A DNA stretch of 64,000 bases from Mucilaginibacter limnophilus (lineage in GTDB: Bacteria; Bacteroidota; Bacteroidia; Sphingobacteriales; Sphingobacteriaceae): the NCBI RefSeq assembly GCF_004005815.1, contig NZ_SACK01000002.1, positions 372,001-436,000 of the forward strand, in the 5' to 3' direction. Positions 1 through 10,172 of the stretch are shown here, in pieces. Position 1 is the stretch's first letter; each line of letters begins with the position of its first letter. The notes under the pieces are model-generated. The model did no database searches. It saw only the letters and a program-made list of their open reading frames with translations, and had not been told where the DNA came from. The translations under genes were made by a program, and so were the position numbers.

Positions 1-590
1 AAGGGCAGATAGATTATGCTATAAATCCAAGCGACGCCAGTATTAATCCCGCTATATTAGATGAGCTGAAAGTATCATATTACGATAGCAGGGGCATACC
101 TACCATGACAGCTGCCGCGGCACAAAAACTCCGTACCTACTCAAATATTAAATCAGTAACGCCACTTATAGCCGCTAAAAACGAGGTTGATCCAATGTAT
201 CCGGTTTTTCCAAACGACCCGCATTTCCAATGGAATGCCGACAACTACGGGCCTGTGATAGTGCCTAAAAAAGGATGGACGGTAAAACTGGATAGCCTGA
301 CACTGCCTATTTACAAGCGCGCCATTGAGGTGTATGAAGGTAATAAACTTGAAGTAAACGGCAACCAGATTACCATTAACGGTAAACGTACCAATAGCTA
401 TACCTTTAAAATGAACTATTACTGGATGATGGGTGATAACCGTCACAACTCACTCGACTCGCGCTTTTGGGGTTTTGTGCCTGAAGACCATATTGTAGGC
501 AAAGCCCTTTTCATCTGGATGAGTTGGGATTCTGAAGCGTCATTCTTCAACAAGATACGTTGGAGCAGATTGTTCAGGGGGGTACATTAA
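1..590 (+). CDS. lepB: Signal peptidase I, C-terminal part (cut by window start)
   Basis: This is the C-terminal part of a type I signal peptidase, which removes signal peptides from secreted proteins on the outer face of the cytoplasmic membrane. The reading frame is open from base 3 and its true start lies outside the window. The family signature [11 protein letters not shown] (box E) is present at about bases 430-465, followed by [22 protein letters not shown], the last beta-strand region. The catalytic Ser and Lys boxes must lie upstream of the window. The visible stretch includes a long insertion between core boxes, as is common in Bacteroidota LepB. A bidirectional terminator follows directly after the stop codon. 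Confidence 0.93.
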   Translation, partial: GQIDYAINPSDASINPAILDELKVSYYDSRGIPTMTAAAAQKLRTYSNIKSVTPLIAAKNEVDPMYPVFPNDPHFQWNADNYGPVIVPKKGWTVKLDSLTLPIYKRAIEVYEGNKLEVNGNQITINGKRTNSYTFKMNYYWMMGDNRHNSLDSRFWGFVPEDHIVGKALFIWMSWDSEASFFNKIRWSRLFRGVH

Positions 591-610
591 GCAAGAAAAT
601 CACATAAAAT

Positions 611-638
611 AAAAAGCTGCCCCGAAGGGCAGCTTTTT
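611..638. terminator. Bidirectional terminator between lepB and bshC
   Basis: A perfect 12-bp stem (611-622 with 627-638) with the loop CGAA is flanked by A-runs on the left and T-runs on the right, so it can work on both strands. It overlaps the stop codon of the convergent bshC gene. Confidence 0.85.
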
Positions 639-2220
639 ATTTTTCGGTCAGAACCGTAAACTTAAAATCGAGCGGTTCAAAGTGCCGTATCAGTTCGTCA
701 ATAAACTCCTGTCCCCATTTTACATAGAACAAGCCGAAGTTTTCCGAACGTTCCTGTAAGCTGTTTTTGGGGAATAAATCAGCCTTTATCTGGTCGATCT
801 GTTCAAGACGGGTATAGTAATTTTGCTTCTCTGCTTTAACCAGTTTCTTCTCCAGGTTATCTACAGCATGTTTCAAACGCGCCTGTGTGGCCTCGGCTGC
901 CGGTGCCAGCGTTGGATCTATCTTATAAGAACGCAGTTTTATCTTTTCAAATACGCTTTTTAATTCACGCCATTCTTCCTTCAGGCTAAGCTCGTGCTCA
1001 CTGTGTTTTTTAACCCATTCATTTTTAATAATATCGGCAGGCTTAAAAATATCTATAGGAGCAAGTGCCATGCGCTCAATTTTTGAAGCGGGTTTTTTAG
1101 GCACTACCAATCCCGAATTACGCAATATGAGTATCGGAAAATCAATGCCGTAAAAATCAAAGTTCGATTTTAATTCAAGCCAGTACACTACTTCGGCGCC
1201 ACCGCCTATATAGGCAATGTTAGGCAGGATATACTCCTGGTACAATGGGCGCATTACCACATTCGGACTGAACCTTTCAGGGTATGCTGCTATTTCTTCT
1301 TTAAGTTGCGCTTCGGTAAAAGCGGTTTCAGTATTTAAAACTTTGTATAAATTGTCCTCAAAAACAATGCGTTCCCGCAAGCCATCAAGCAGGTAAAAGA
1401 AGTTGATTTCACGAGGGTTAACCTGTATATCAACATCAAGTTGCTGTAGCTTCTGGTTCGTTTCATTTATGTGCTTGAAGCTATTTTGCTCAATAATATC
1501 CTGCTCAATAATGTTAGCAAACTGCTGCTTAAAACGGCGGTCGTCAGCATCAATAATTACTAAGCCATGCTTTTCAAATAAGGCATGCACCAGATAACGC
1601 GTGGCATCAGCAAGTTTATCAAAACCGGCATAAGCTTTTTCAACTATATCAGCAAGTTCTTCTGCATGGTTTTCAAGCCCTAAAACCCCTTTATATTGGT
1701 TAAGCGCCTGGCGCATGGTATCAGGGTTAATACGCCCGGTAGCGCCCGAAGCATCGTACCACCAATGCACTTTTTTGCCGCCTATGTTGGTGTAGTTGAT
1801 CTCCGCAAAGTCGTGATCCTCTGACGCCATCCAGTACACCGGTACAAAATTTTTATCAGGAAACTTTTCTTTTAACTGCCGCGAGAGCTTAATAGCAGTA
1901 GCTATCTTGTAAAGAAAATACAGAGGACCTGCAAAAATATTAAGCTGGTGGCCGGTGGTTATTGTATAGGTATTATCAGATAACAACAGCTCGACGCCTG
2001 CCGGACTGTCTGCACCAATCCGCGTGTATTGCTCGGTAAGAATATCAGCCAGCAATTGCCTGTCGGCTATTACTTTTTTATTTTTCAGCAATGCTGAAAA
2101 CCCATCAAAAGTTGGGCGATAACCGTAAAACGGACGTAGCTCCGGAGCATCGTCCAGGTAATCAATAACCGTTTTAGAAAAGTATCCGGTGTCTTTATAG
2201 CTTATACAATGGGCGTCCAT
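637..2220 (-). CDS. bshC: Bacillithiol biosynthesis cysteine-adding enzyme BshC
   Basis: BshC is the putative cysteine ligase that completes bacillithiol, a low-molecular-weight thiol, by adding Cys to GlcN-malate. The family signatures are clear: TTGHQLNIFAGPLYFLYK (about residues 90-107) and PVYWMASEDHDFAEIN about 30 residues later. The C-terminal third is a long helical coiled-coil region rich in Lys/Glu. I chose the ATG at 2220 (MDAHCISYKD, 527 aa); an in-frame TTG three codons upstream is less likely. A -7 box TACTTTTG lies only 6 nt before this ATG, so the mRNA may be leaderless. It is the last gene of the minus-strand block below rimO, with its own promoter. bshA and bshB are not in the window. 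Confidence 0.93.
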   Translation of the reverse strand: MDAHCISYKDTGYFSKTVIDYLDDAPELRPFYGYRPTFDGFSALLKNKKVIADRQLLADILTEQYTRIGADSPAGVELLLSDNTYTITTGHQLNIFAGPLYFLYKIATAIKLSRQLKEKFPDKNFVPVYWMASEDHDFAEINYTNIGGKKVHWWYDASGATGRINPDTMRQALNQYKGVLGLENHAEELADIVEKAYAGFDKLADATRYLVHALFEKHGLVIIDADDRRFKQQFANIIEQDIIEQNSFKHINETNQKLQQLDVDIQVNPREINFFYLLDGLRERIVFEDNLYKVLNTETAFTEAQLKEEIAAYPERFSPNVVMRPLYQEYILPNIAYIGGGAEVVYWLELKSNFDFYGIDFPILILRNSGLVVPKKPASKIERMALAPIDIFKPADIIKNEWVKKHSEHELSLKEEWRELKSVFEKIKLRSYKIDPTLAPAAEATQARLKHAVDNLEKKLVKAEKQNYYTRLEQIDQIKADLFPKNSLQERSENFGLFYVKWGQEFIDELIRHFEPLDFKFTVLTEK

Positions 2221-2226
2221 TAGTGC

Positions 2227-2234
2227 CAAAAGTA
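2227..2234 (-). promoter_or_regulatory. -7 box of bshC (TACTTTTG)
   Basis: On the minus strand this reads TACTTTTG, matching the Bacteroidota -7 consensus TAnnTTTG, and ends 6 nt before the bshC ATG. No clear -33 TTTG is seen at the usual distance. Confidence 0.5.
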
Positions 2235-2267
2235 AGCGATTAGATGAAATATAGGGTAAGATTAATT

Positions 2268-3602
2268 CTATTTTACAATCCGTCCATAAAGGTCGAAGTC
2301 TTCGGCGCTGTCAATTTTTACATTTACAAAGCTGCCTGTTGCCGCGTAATCCAAACTTGCATCAATCAATACCTCATTATCTACTTCCGGTGAGTCGTAT
2401 TCAGTGCGGCCAACAAAGTAGCCGCCATCCTTTTTGTCGATGAGTACTTTATAAGTATTGCCAACTTTCTCCTGGTTTTTTTCAAACGAGATGCCTTGCT
2501 GTATTTCCATAATGGCATCAGCACGTTCCTGCTTTATTTCGTCAGGTACGTCGTCAATCAAGGTATGGGCGTGGGTTTTTTCTTCGTGAGAGTAAGTAAA
2601 ACAACCTAAACGGTCGAAACGGGTATCTTCCACCCATTGCGCCATTTCCTCAAAGTCCTGTACGGTTTCACCCGGATAACCGGTTATTAATGTAGTCCGC
2701 AGGGCGATATCAGGCACTTTATCGCGGATAGCATTCACCAAGTCGGTAGTTTTTTGTTTGGTTATGCCGCGGCGCATCGATTTCAGCATGTTATCGCTGA
2801 TGTGCTGCAAAGGCATATCCAGATACTTGCAAACGTTTTCACGCTCGTTCATTACATCCAGCACTTCAATTGGGAAGCCCGAAGGGTAGGCATACTGCAA
2901 ACGGATCCACTCTACACCGTTCACGTCAGACAAGCGGCGAATCAGCTCATCAAGATTACGTTTACCATAAAGATCAAGGCCATAATAGGTCAAGTCCTGC
3001 GCAATTAATATAAGCTCACGTGTGCCATTTTTAACAAGGTTTTTCGCCTCGGCAACCAGTTCATCCATTGGCTTGGTTACGTGCTTGCCGCGCATCAGCG
3101 GAATAGCACAAAACGAGCATGGGCGGTTGCAGCCCTCTGCAATTTTGAAGTATGCAAAGTGCGAAGGGGTGGTAAGCAAGCGCTCGCCAATCAGTTCATG
3201 GCGGTAATTTGCGCCTATATTGCTAAGGATATTCTGTAAGTCGTTAGTGCCAAAGTAGGCATCAACATTGGTAATTTCAGCTTCAAGTTCGGGTTTGTAG
3301 CGCTCAGAAAGGCATCCCGTAACGATAACCTTTCCAACCTTCCCTTGCTCTTTAAGCTCGCTGTATTGTAGTATGGTATCTATAGACTCCTGCTTGGCGT
3401 TGTCAATAAAACCACAGGTGTTAATTACAATGATATCATCGCTGCTTACCTTATCTGCCTCGTGCACCACATCAAAACTGTTTCCCTTCAGTTGGCCCAT
3501 CAAAACTTCCGAATCGTAGATGTTTTTCGAGCAGCCTAAAGTCACTACGTTTACACGAGGTTTTGATGTTTTTGTAATTTGGTTAACTTCTTTTGTACGC
3601 AT
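2268..3602 (-). CDS. rimO: Ribosomal protein S12 methylthiotransferase RimO
   Basis: RimO is a radical SAM enzyme that adds a methylthio group to an aspartate of ribosomal protein S12. Domain order is typical: an N-terminal UPF0004 domain (VNVVTLGCSKNIYDSEVLMG, INTCGFIDNAKQESID, VTGCLSERY) supplying three Cys for the auxiliary cluster, the radical SAM motif CNRPCSFC (CxxxCxxC) near residue 159, and a C-terminal TRAM domain ending in LYGRIVK. The length of 444 aa is normal. GCSKN and the PLMRGKH context separate it from the tRNA enzyme MiaB. It starts 23 nt after ftsY on the same strand, so the two are probably co-transcribed. Confidence 0.95.
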   Translation of the reverse strand: MRTKEVNQITKTSKPRVNVVTLGCSKNIYDSEVLMGQLKGNSFDVVHEADKVSSDDIIVINTCGFIDNAKQESIDTILQYSELKEQGKVGKVIVTGCLSERYKPELEAEITNVDAYFGTNDLQNILSNIGANYRHELIGERLLTTPSHFAYFKIAEGCNRPCSFCAIPLMRGKHVTKPMDELVAEAKNLVKNGTRELILIAQDLTYYGLDLYGKRNLDELIRRLSDVNGVEWIRLQYAYPSGFPIEVLDVMNERENVCKYLDMPLQHISDNMLKSMRRGITKQKTTDLVNAIRDKVPDIALRTTLITGYPGETVQDFEEMAQWVEDTRFDRLGCFTYSHEEKTHAHTLIDDVPDEIKQERADAIMEIQQGISFEKNQEKVGNTYKVLIDKKDGGYFVGRTEYDSPEVDNEVLIDASLDYAATGSFVNVKIDSAEDFDLYGRIVK

Positions 3603-3625
3603 TATCTCTTTCTCTTCGTCTGTTG

Positions 3626-4591
3626 CTATCCTTTAAACAAACTATCTACAAACCCTTTTCGGTCAAAAAGCTGCAAGTGCTCAATTCCCTCACCCACACC
3701 TATATATTTAACAGGAATCTTAAACTGATCTGATATCCCTATCACAACACCGCCTTTGGCTGTACCGTCAAGCTTGGTTAAAGCCAGGGCATTTACTGCT
3801 GTGGCTTCGGTGAATTGCTTGCATTGTTCAATGGCGTTTTGGCCTGTTGATGCGTCAAGCACCAGCAATATCTCATGCGGAGCGCCGGGCACTACCTTTT
3901 CCATTACATTTTTAATCTTGGTAAGCTCGTTCATCAGGCCTACCTTGTTATGTAAACGGCCGGCGGTATCAATAATTGCCACGTCGTCGCCGTTGGCTAC
4001 TGCTGATCGTAAGGTATCGTACGCTACAGAGGCAGGGTCGCTGCCCATAGCCTGTGCTACAACTTTAACGCCCACACGTTCGCCCCAAAGCTTTATTTGG
4101 TCAACAGCCGCCGCGCGGAAGGTATCAGCTGCACCCAATACCACCTGGTTACCTGCTTGTTTCAGTTTATGGGCAAGCTTACCTATTGTTGTCGTTTTAC
4201 CTACACCATTTACTCCCACCACCATAATTACATAGGGTTTGTGGCTGCCGTATTCAAAATTTGAAAAATCGTTGCTGTTATTTTCGGCAAGCAGTTGCTG
4301 TATTTCGTCGCGAAGTAAAGTATGCAGTTCTGATGTGCTTACATATTTATCGCGGGCAACGCGGGCTTGTATGCGCTCAATAATCTTCAGGGTAGTGGTT
4401 ACGCCAACATCTGATGTTACCAGCACCTCTTCAAGGTCGTCAAGCACATCATCATCAACGGTTGATTTACCGGCAACAGCACGGGTTATCTTGCTGAAGA
4501 AGCTGTCTTTTGTTTTTTCCAGCCCCGTATCAAGCGCCTGCTGCTCTTGTGCAGTATTCTCTTTTTTCTTAAAAAAATCAAATAAACCCAT
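3626..4591 (-). CDS. ftsY: Signal recognition particle receptor FtsY
   Basis: FtsY is the membrane-associated GTPase that docks SRP-ribosome complexes at the Sec translocon. The NG domain is complete: P-loop VGVNGVGKTTTIGKLA, ADTFRAAAVDQ, DTAGR and TKLDGTAKGG. The acidic A domain is short, as usual in this phylum. I start it at the ATG at 4591 (MGLFDFFKKKE, 321 aa), whose amphipathic N-terminus is typical of membrane targeting. A longer in-frame start at 4621 would read through a repetitive intergenic segment and is rejected. A terminator separates it from the ribosomal genes upstream, so it likely has its own promoter between 4592 and 4740. Confidence 0.95.
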   Translation of the reverse strand: MGLFDFFKKKENTAQEQQALDTGLEKTKDSFFSKITRAVAGKSTVDDDVLDDLEEVLVTSDVGVTTTLKIIERIQARVARDKYVSTSELHTLLRDEIQQLLAENNSNDFSNFEYGSHKPYVIMVVGVNGVGKTTTIGKLAHKLKQAGNQVVLGAADTFRAAAVDQIKLWGERVGVKVVAQAMGSDPASVAYDTLRSAVANGDDVAIIDTAGRLHNKVGLMNELTKIKNVMEKVVPGAPHEILLVLDASTGQNAIEQCKQFTEATAVNALALTKLDGTAKGGVVIGISDQFKIPVKYIGVGEGIEHLQLFDRKGFVDSLFKG

Positions 4592-4597
4592 ATTACG

Positions 4598-4735
4598 ATA
4601 TGCAGATGTGTGTATTTGCAAATGTGCAGATAAAGCTATTGCCGTATGCCATGCAAAAGTTAAAATGCAGGCTTAGCGATACTCGCCACACATCATCCGC
4701 ACATTTGCACATCTGCATATTTGTACATCTGTACG
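4598..4735. repeat. Imperfect inverted repeat of ATGTGCAGATGTGC-like units upstream of ftsY
   Basis: Two blocks (4598-4632 and 4699-4735) are degenerate inverted copies built from TGCAGATGT and TTGCAAATGTGC words. They fill the space between ftsY and the ribosomal-gene terminator. This looks like a short dispersed intergenic repeat; dispersal cannot be shown from one window. Confidence 0.5.
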
Positions 4736-4742
4736 GGTAATA

Positions 4743-4778
4743 CAAAAAAAGCCCTCTCGTTAGCTAACAAGACGGCTT
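4743..4778 (-). terminator. Terminator of the rpmB-rpmG-DUF4295 unit
   Basis: On the minus strand, a 15-bp imperfect hairpin (arms 4749-4763 and 4764-4778, two mismatches, around GTTAGCTAAC) is followed by seven T residues. It sits 31 nt after the DUF4295 stop and before ftsY. Confidence 0.8.
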
Positions 4779-4808
4779 CTTATAAAAGTTCTTTCTTAAA
4801 AGAGCTGA

Positions 4809-4970
4809 TTAAGCTTTTGCTTCGTTAATAGCGTCTTTTACGTGATCGTTATGAACGATAACTTCTTTGAAAGTGTAAGCACCTGTTTTAGGCGACTTAA
4901 CAGCAGTGATCACTTTTGAATATTCTTTGCCTTTACCTGTTTTCAGGGTTGCAACTACTTTCTTTGCCAT
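4809..4970 (-). CDS. DUF4295 family small basic protein
   Basis: This 53-aa gene encodes a Lys-rich protein beginning MAKKVVATLKTGKGKEYSKV and ending NDHVKDAINEAKA. DUF4295 proteins are found next to rpmB-rpmG throughout Bacteroidota, and this arrangement is seen here: it follows rpmG by 36 nt and precedes a terminator. The size, charge and position suggest a ribosome-associated protein. It may be the Bacteroidota-specific ribosomal protein named bL38, but I cannot verify that equivalence from sequence alone. The gene is easily missed by ORF callers because of its length. Confidence 0.88.
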   Translation of the reverse strand: MAKKVVATLKTGKGKEYSKVITAVKSPKTGAYTFKEVIVHNDHVKDAINEAKA

Positions 4971-5006
4971 CTCTTTTTAATTTATGCTGATTAATTAATC
5001 AACCAA

Positions 5007-5189
5007 TTATTTAATCTCTTTGTGAACTGTAACCTTCCTTAAAACAGGGTTGAATTTTTTCAACTCAAGTCTTTCGGTAGTGTTTTTCTTGTTCTTGGTG
5101 GTAATGTAGCGAGACATGCCTGGCATACCGCTTTCTTTGTGCTCGGTGCACTCTAATATTACCTGTACCCTGTTGCCTTTCTTAGCCAT
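5007..5189 (-). CDS. rpmG: 50S ribosomal protein L33
   Basis: This is a 60-aa ribosomal protein L33, a component of the large subunit near the E site. [18 protein letters not shown] and the [21 protein letters not shown] segment are family-typical. It retains only one Cys (LECTEH), so it is the zinc-free type that lacks the four-cysteine cluster. It is the second gene of the rpmB-rpmG-DUF4295 unit and ends in VTVHKEIK. Confidence 0.96.
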   Translation of the reverse strand: MAKKGNRVQVILECTEHKESGMPGMSRYITTKNKKNTTERLELKKFNPVLRKVTVHKEIK

Positions 5190-5259
5190 AATATTTTATG
5201 TTATGTAATACAGCTTTGATTTACTAATCACTAATAAACCAATCACTGATTACTATCTA

Positions 5260-5493
5260 CTATATATATCCTTTTTTAACAAACTTGTTGATACAAGCTG
5301 TAATACCGTTTTTGCTGATAGTTTTAACAGCAGAAGTAGATACTTTTAAAGTAATCCACTTATCTTCTTCAGGGATGTAAAACTTTTTAAGTTTTAAGTT
5401 AGGATAAAATTTGCGTTTGGTTTTAACGTTCGAGTTTGAAACGTTATGGCCGTTCATATATCCTTTACCTGTTAGATCACAAATTCTTGACAT
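5260..5493 (-). CDS. rpmB: 50S ribosomal protein L28
   Basis: This is a 77-aa ribosomal protein L28. [33 protein letters not shown] is the conserved N-terminus, with a single Cys, so it is not the zinc-binding form. It is first in the rpmB-rpmG-DUF4295 unit. On the minus strand, TTG, 22 bp and TATTTG about 50 nt upstream resemble a weaker Bacteroidota promoter; the 200-bp gap to acs holds divergent promoters. Confidence 0.96.
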   Translation of the reverse strand: MSRICDLTGKGYMNGHNVSNSNVKTKRKFYPNLKLKKFYIPEEDKWITLKVSTSAVKTISKNGITACINKFVKKGYI

Positions 5494-5693
5494 GACAATC
5501 TGTATTTATTACGCTCTCCGTTTTAAAGAGGAGTGCAAATATCAGGATTTTAAAGTAATTAGACAATAGCGGTGTTAAAAAATTTTAAAAATCTTTATAT
5601 CAGGCTAAAAGCACTTTCTAAAATGCTTATTTTGGCACCGAAACTAATTATTGCAAGAATTTCTTATAACCAATTATATAAACTTTTAACACA

Positions 5694-7595
5694 ATGAAGA
5701 TCACGTCGTTTGACCAGTATCAGCAGGCTTATAAAAAAAGTACCGAGCAACCTGAAGAATTTTGGGCTGACATAGCTGAAAATTTTACTTGGCGCAAAAA
5801 ATGGGATAAAGTATTAGAGTGGAACTTCAAAGAACCCAATATCAAATGGTTTCAGGGGGCTAAACTGAATATTACCGAGAACTGCCTCGACCGTCACCTT
5901 GAGACGCTTGGAAACAAGCCGGCCATCATTTGGGAGCCGAATGATCCGGAAGAAAATCATCGTGTACTTACCTATAAGCAACTGCACGACAAAGTTTGCC
6001 AGTTTGCCAACGTATTAAAAAACAATGGCGCTAAAAAAGGCGACCGCATATGTATTTATATGCCGATGGTGCCTGAACTTGCTATTGCGGTGTTAGCCTG
6101 TGCCCGTATCGGCGCTATTCACTCGGTAGTGTTCGGCGGATTTTCAGCACAGTCAATTGCCGATAGGATAAACGACGCCAGCTGTAATATTGTAATTACC
6201 ACTGATGGCGGTTTCCGTGGACCAAAAGAAATTCCGCTTAAAAATGTGATTGACGACGCGTTGGTACAGTGCCCGTCGGTAAAGCGCACCATTGTGCTTA
6301 CCCGCAGCCATACACCGGTATCAATGATAAAGGGCCGCGATGTGTGGTGGGAAGACGAAATTAAAAAAGTAGAAACACAAGGTAACCCTGAATGCCCGGT
6401 TGAAGAGATGGACGCCGAGGATATGCTATTTATCCTGTACACTTCAGGTTCAACTGGTAAACCAAAAGGTGTAGTGCATACCTGCGGCGGCTATATGGTT
6501 TATACCGGTTATACTTTTGCCAATGTATTTCAATATGAACCGGGCGAAGTTTATTTCTGTACTGCCGATATTGGCTGGATAACCGGTCACTCATATATAG
6601 TTTACGGCCCGCTTTCGCAAGGCGCTACCGCGTTGATGTTTGAAGGCATACCAACCTGGCCCGACTGCGGCCGTTTCTGGGAGATTGTTGACAAGCACAA
6701 GGTTAACATATTATACACCGCGCCAACAGCCATCCGCTCATTAATGGGCTTCGGGCTTGAGAATGTTGAGAATAAAGATCTGAGCACCCTTAAAAAATTA
6801 GGATCAGTAGGTGAACCAATAAACGAGGAAGCATGGCACTGGTTTGACGATCATATAGGTAAAAACCGTTGCCCTATTGTTGATACCTGGTGGCAAACTG
6901 AAACAGGCGGTATTATGATATCGCCTATAGCCGGTGTTACCACAACTAAGCCGGGTTATGCCACATTACCGCTTCCTGGCGTGCAGCCAATATTGGTTGA
7001 TGAAAACGGTAAGGAAATAGAAGGTAACGGCGTAAGCGGTAACCTTTGTATCAAATTCCCTTGGCCGGGCATGCTGCGTACTACCTACGGCGATCATGAA
7101 CGCTGCCGTACTACCTATTTTGCTACTTACGATAATTTATATTTTACCGGCGACGGCTGCCTACGCGACGAAGACGGCTATTACCGTATAACCGGTCGGG
7201 TAGACGACGTGCTGAACGTATCAGGTCACCGTATTGGTACTGCCGAGGTTGAAAACGCTATCAATATGCACAGCAGCGTGGTTGAGTCGGCAGTAGTAGG
7301 TTATCCGCACGATATTAAAGGGCAGGGTGTTTATGCGTACGTGGTTAGTCCTGATAAACATGGTAATGAAGAGATTACCCGCAAGGATATCATCATGACG
7401 GTATCGCGCATTATTGGCCCAATTGCCAAACCTGATAAAATTCAGTTTGTAAGCGGCCTGCCAAAAACACGTTCAGGCAAGATAATGCGTCGTATTTTAC
7501 GTAAGATAGCCGAAGGTGATACCTCAAACTTAGGCGATACCTCGACTTTGCTCGACCCGGCTGTAGTTGATGAAATAAAAGCAGGAGCTTTATAA
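5694..7595 (+). CDS. acs: Acetyl-CoA synthetase (AMP-forming)
   Basis: Acs makes acetyl-CoA from acetate, ATP and CoA through an acetyl-adenylate. At 633 aa it is close to the usual 640-650. Visible motifs are the P-loop-like YTSGSTGKPKGVVHT (A3 core), DTWWQTETGG (A5), YFTGDGCLRDEDGYYRITGRVDD (A7-A8) and the C-terminal PKTRSGKIMRRILRKIA, whose Lys in GKI is the residue inactivated by acetylation in well-studied Acs enzymes. The WWQTETG tryptophan fits specificity for acetate rather than longer acids. It is monocistronic, with a 200-bp divergent region upstream and a hairpin downstream. Confidence 0.96.
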   Translation: MKITSFDQYQQAYKKSTEQPEEFWADIAENFTWRKKWDKVLEWNFKEPNIKWFQGAKLNITENCLDRHLETLGNKPAIIWEPNDPEENHRVLTYKQLHDKVCQFANVLKNNGAKKGDRICIYMPMVPELAIAVLACARIGAIHSVVFGGFSAQSIADRINDASCNIVITTDGGFRGPKEIPLKNVIDDALVQCPSVKRTIVLTRSHTPVSMIKGRDVWWEDEIKKVETQGNPECPVEEMDAEDMLFILYTSGSTGKPKGVVHTCGGYMVYTGYTFANVFQYEPGEVYFCTADIGWITGHSYIVYGPLSQGATALMFEGIPTWPDCGRFWEIVDKHKVNILYTAPTAIRSLMGFGLENVENKDLSTLKKLGSVGEPINEEAWHWFDDHIGKNRCPIVDTWWQTETGGIMISPIAGVTTTKPGYATLPLPGVQPILVDENGKEIEGNGVSGNLCIKFPWPGMLRTTYGDHERCRTTYFATYDNLYFTGDGCLRDEDGYYRITGRVDDVLNVSGHRIGTAEVENAINMHSSVVESAVVGYPHDIKGQGVYAYVVSPDKHGNEEITRKDIIMTVSRIIGPIAKPDKIQFVSGLPKTRSGKIMRRILRKIAEGDTSNLGDTSTLLDPAVVDEIKAGAL

Positions 7596-7600
7596 CTACA

Positions 7601-7737
7601 GAGTCAGGAAATAAGAATCAGGAGTCAGGAAACTAACACCACTTTATTCTTGCTCTCAATAACAGAAAGGCTTCGGTATTACCGAAGCCTTTCTGTTATA
7701 AGTCTTAATTCCTGACTCTTAATTCTTGATTCTAAAT
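7601..7737. repeat. Nested palindrome with AGTCAGGAAT-like arms between acs and pgi
   Basis: Outer arms made of AGTCAGGAA and AGAATCA words (7602-7631) face inverted counterparts (7701-7737), with a strong hairpin in the middle. The arms are imperfect and internally repetitive. This looks like a dispersed junction repeat rather than a simple terminator. Confidence 0.6.
7659..7699. terminator. Perfect 20-bp hairpin serving acs and pgi
   Basis: Bases 7659-7678 pair perfectly with 7680-7699 (one central base), containing AAAGGCTTCGG and its complement. It lies between the convergent stops of acs and pgi. There is no long T-run on either side, so it may act as a bidirectional transcript stabiliser or terminator. 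Confidence 0.7.
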
Positions 7738-7741
7738 AAAA

Positions 7742-9463
<1,722 letters not shown>

Positions 9464-9538
9464 TTATTAGCCGAACATACATAGTGTTTTGTTTACACTA
9501 TCAAAATTATTATTTTTTCATTTTTCTGCTTTTTAAAT

Positions 9539-9571
9539 TTTGATAATTAAAACTTTTATTTAATATATTTG
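9539..9571 (+). promoter_or_regulatory. Bacteroidota-type promoter TTTG-N21-TATATTTG
   Basis: TTTG (9539-9542) and TATATTTG (9564-9571) are separated by 21 bp, a near-ideal match to the housekeeping promoter of this phylum. It lies 68 nt before the small gene at 9640. Confidence 0.7.
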
Positions 9572-9639
9572 TCTTGTTTGTAACCAAACAGCAAAATTGT
9601 CACCATTTTGTTAATTTACCTTTAGAAGAATTTTATATC

Positions 9640-10077
9640 ATGTTTGAAAAACTGTTCCAACTTGTCAAAAATAACGCCGGGACGGCTGTTATTGACAATC
9701 CAATGATTGCTGCCGAACACCATGAAGCAGTGATAAATGAGGCATCGAGCGCTATAATTGAGGTGCTTAAATCGCAGTTAGAAAGTGGCAAGGTGAAGGA
9801 ACTGATAAAGTATTTTCAATACCCGGGTATTTATCAAAGTCCGCTGGTGTCAACTGTAGTAAATAAATTTGCTAACAGGCTTAACAAGTTTTACAGTATA
9901 GAGCCTTCAGTGGCTATCAGCACATCAAAAACATTAATGCCTGCAGTTATGCAGCAATTGGTGGAAGAAGTGCAGAAAGCCGATAACAACGACTTTAGCC
10001 TCACTACATTTTTATCAAAGCTTACCGGTAACCGCACTGATATGAGCACGCTGGTTAACAAAATGGCAGTAGCTTAA
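9640..10077 (+). CDS. Conserved hypothetical protein, 145 aa, helical
   Basis: I do not recognise this family with confidence. The protein (MFEKLFQLVKNNAGTAVIDN) has no signal peptide or transmembrane segment and appears all-helical. Its layout, with a short N-terminal helix, an Ala-rich helix, and a final segment SKLTGNRTDMSTLVNKMA, recalls DUF937-like proteins, but that is a weak impression. The ATG at 9640 is chosen because the longer frame from 9574 would start almost inside the strong promoter at 9539-9571. It is monocistronic with its own promoter and terminator, so it is probably well expressed. The role is unknown. Confidence 0.75.
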   Translation: MFEKLFQLVKNNAGTAVIDNPMIAAEHHEAVINEASSAIIEVLKSQLESGKVKELIKYFQYPGIYQSPLVSTVVNKFANRLNKFYSIEPSVAISTSKTLMPAVMQQLVEEVQKADNNDFSLTTFLSKLTGNRTDMSTLVNKMAVA

Positions 10078-10104
10078 CAGGAATCACTCCGTTTACTATA
10101 CCAT

Positions 10105-10135
10105 AAAGCTTGCAGGCTAACCTGCAAGCTTTTTT
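10105..10135 (+). terminator. Terminator after the 145-aa gene
   Basis: A 12-bp perfect stem (10105-10116 with 10121-10132, AAAGCTTGCAGG and complement), loop CTAA, is followed by a T-run. It is a classic intrinsic terminator. Confidence 0.85.
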
Positions 10136-10160
10136 GTTTTATGCCTGTCCCCCAAATTTC

Positions 10161-10168
10161 TATATTTG
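10161..10168 (+). promoter_or_regulatory. -7 box of prfB (TATATTTG), 4 nt before ATG
   Basis: TATATTTG fits TAnnTTTG and is separated from the prfB ATG by only CTTT. A TTTG at 10133-10136, 24 bp upstream, could be the -33 element. The geometry predicts a start site at or within a few bases of the ATG. Confidence 0.5.
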
Positions 10169-10172
10169 CTTT

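Noticed and set aside
3756..4235. Long plus-strand ORF opposite ftsY
   Set aside because: It is a shadow of the ftsY coding frame, Ser/Thr-rich and without family features.
4592..4621. Longer N-terminus of FtsY
   Set aside because: The extra ten residues come from a repetitive intergenic segment and are unlike the FtsY family.
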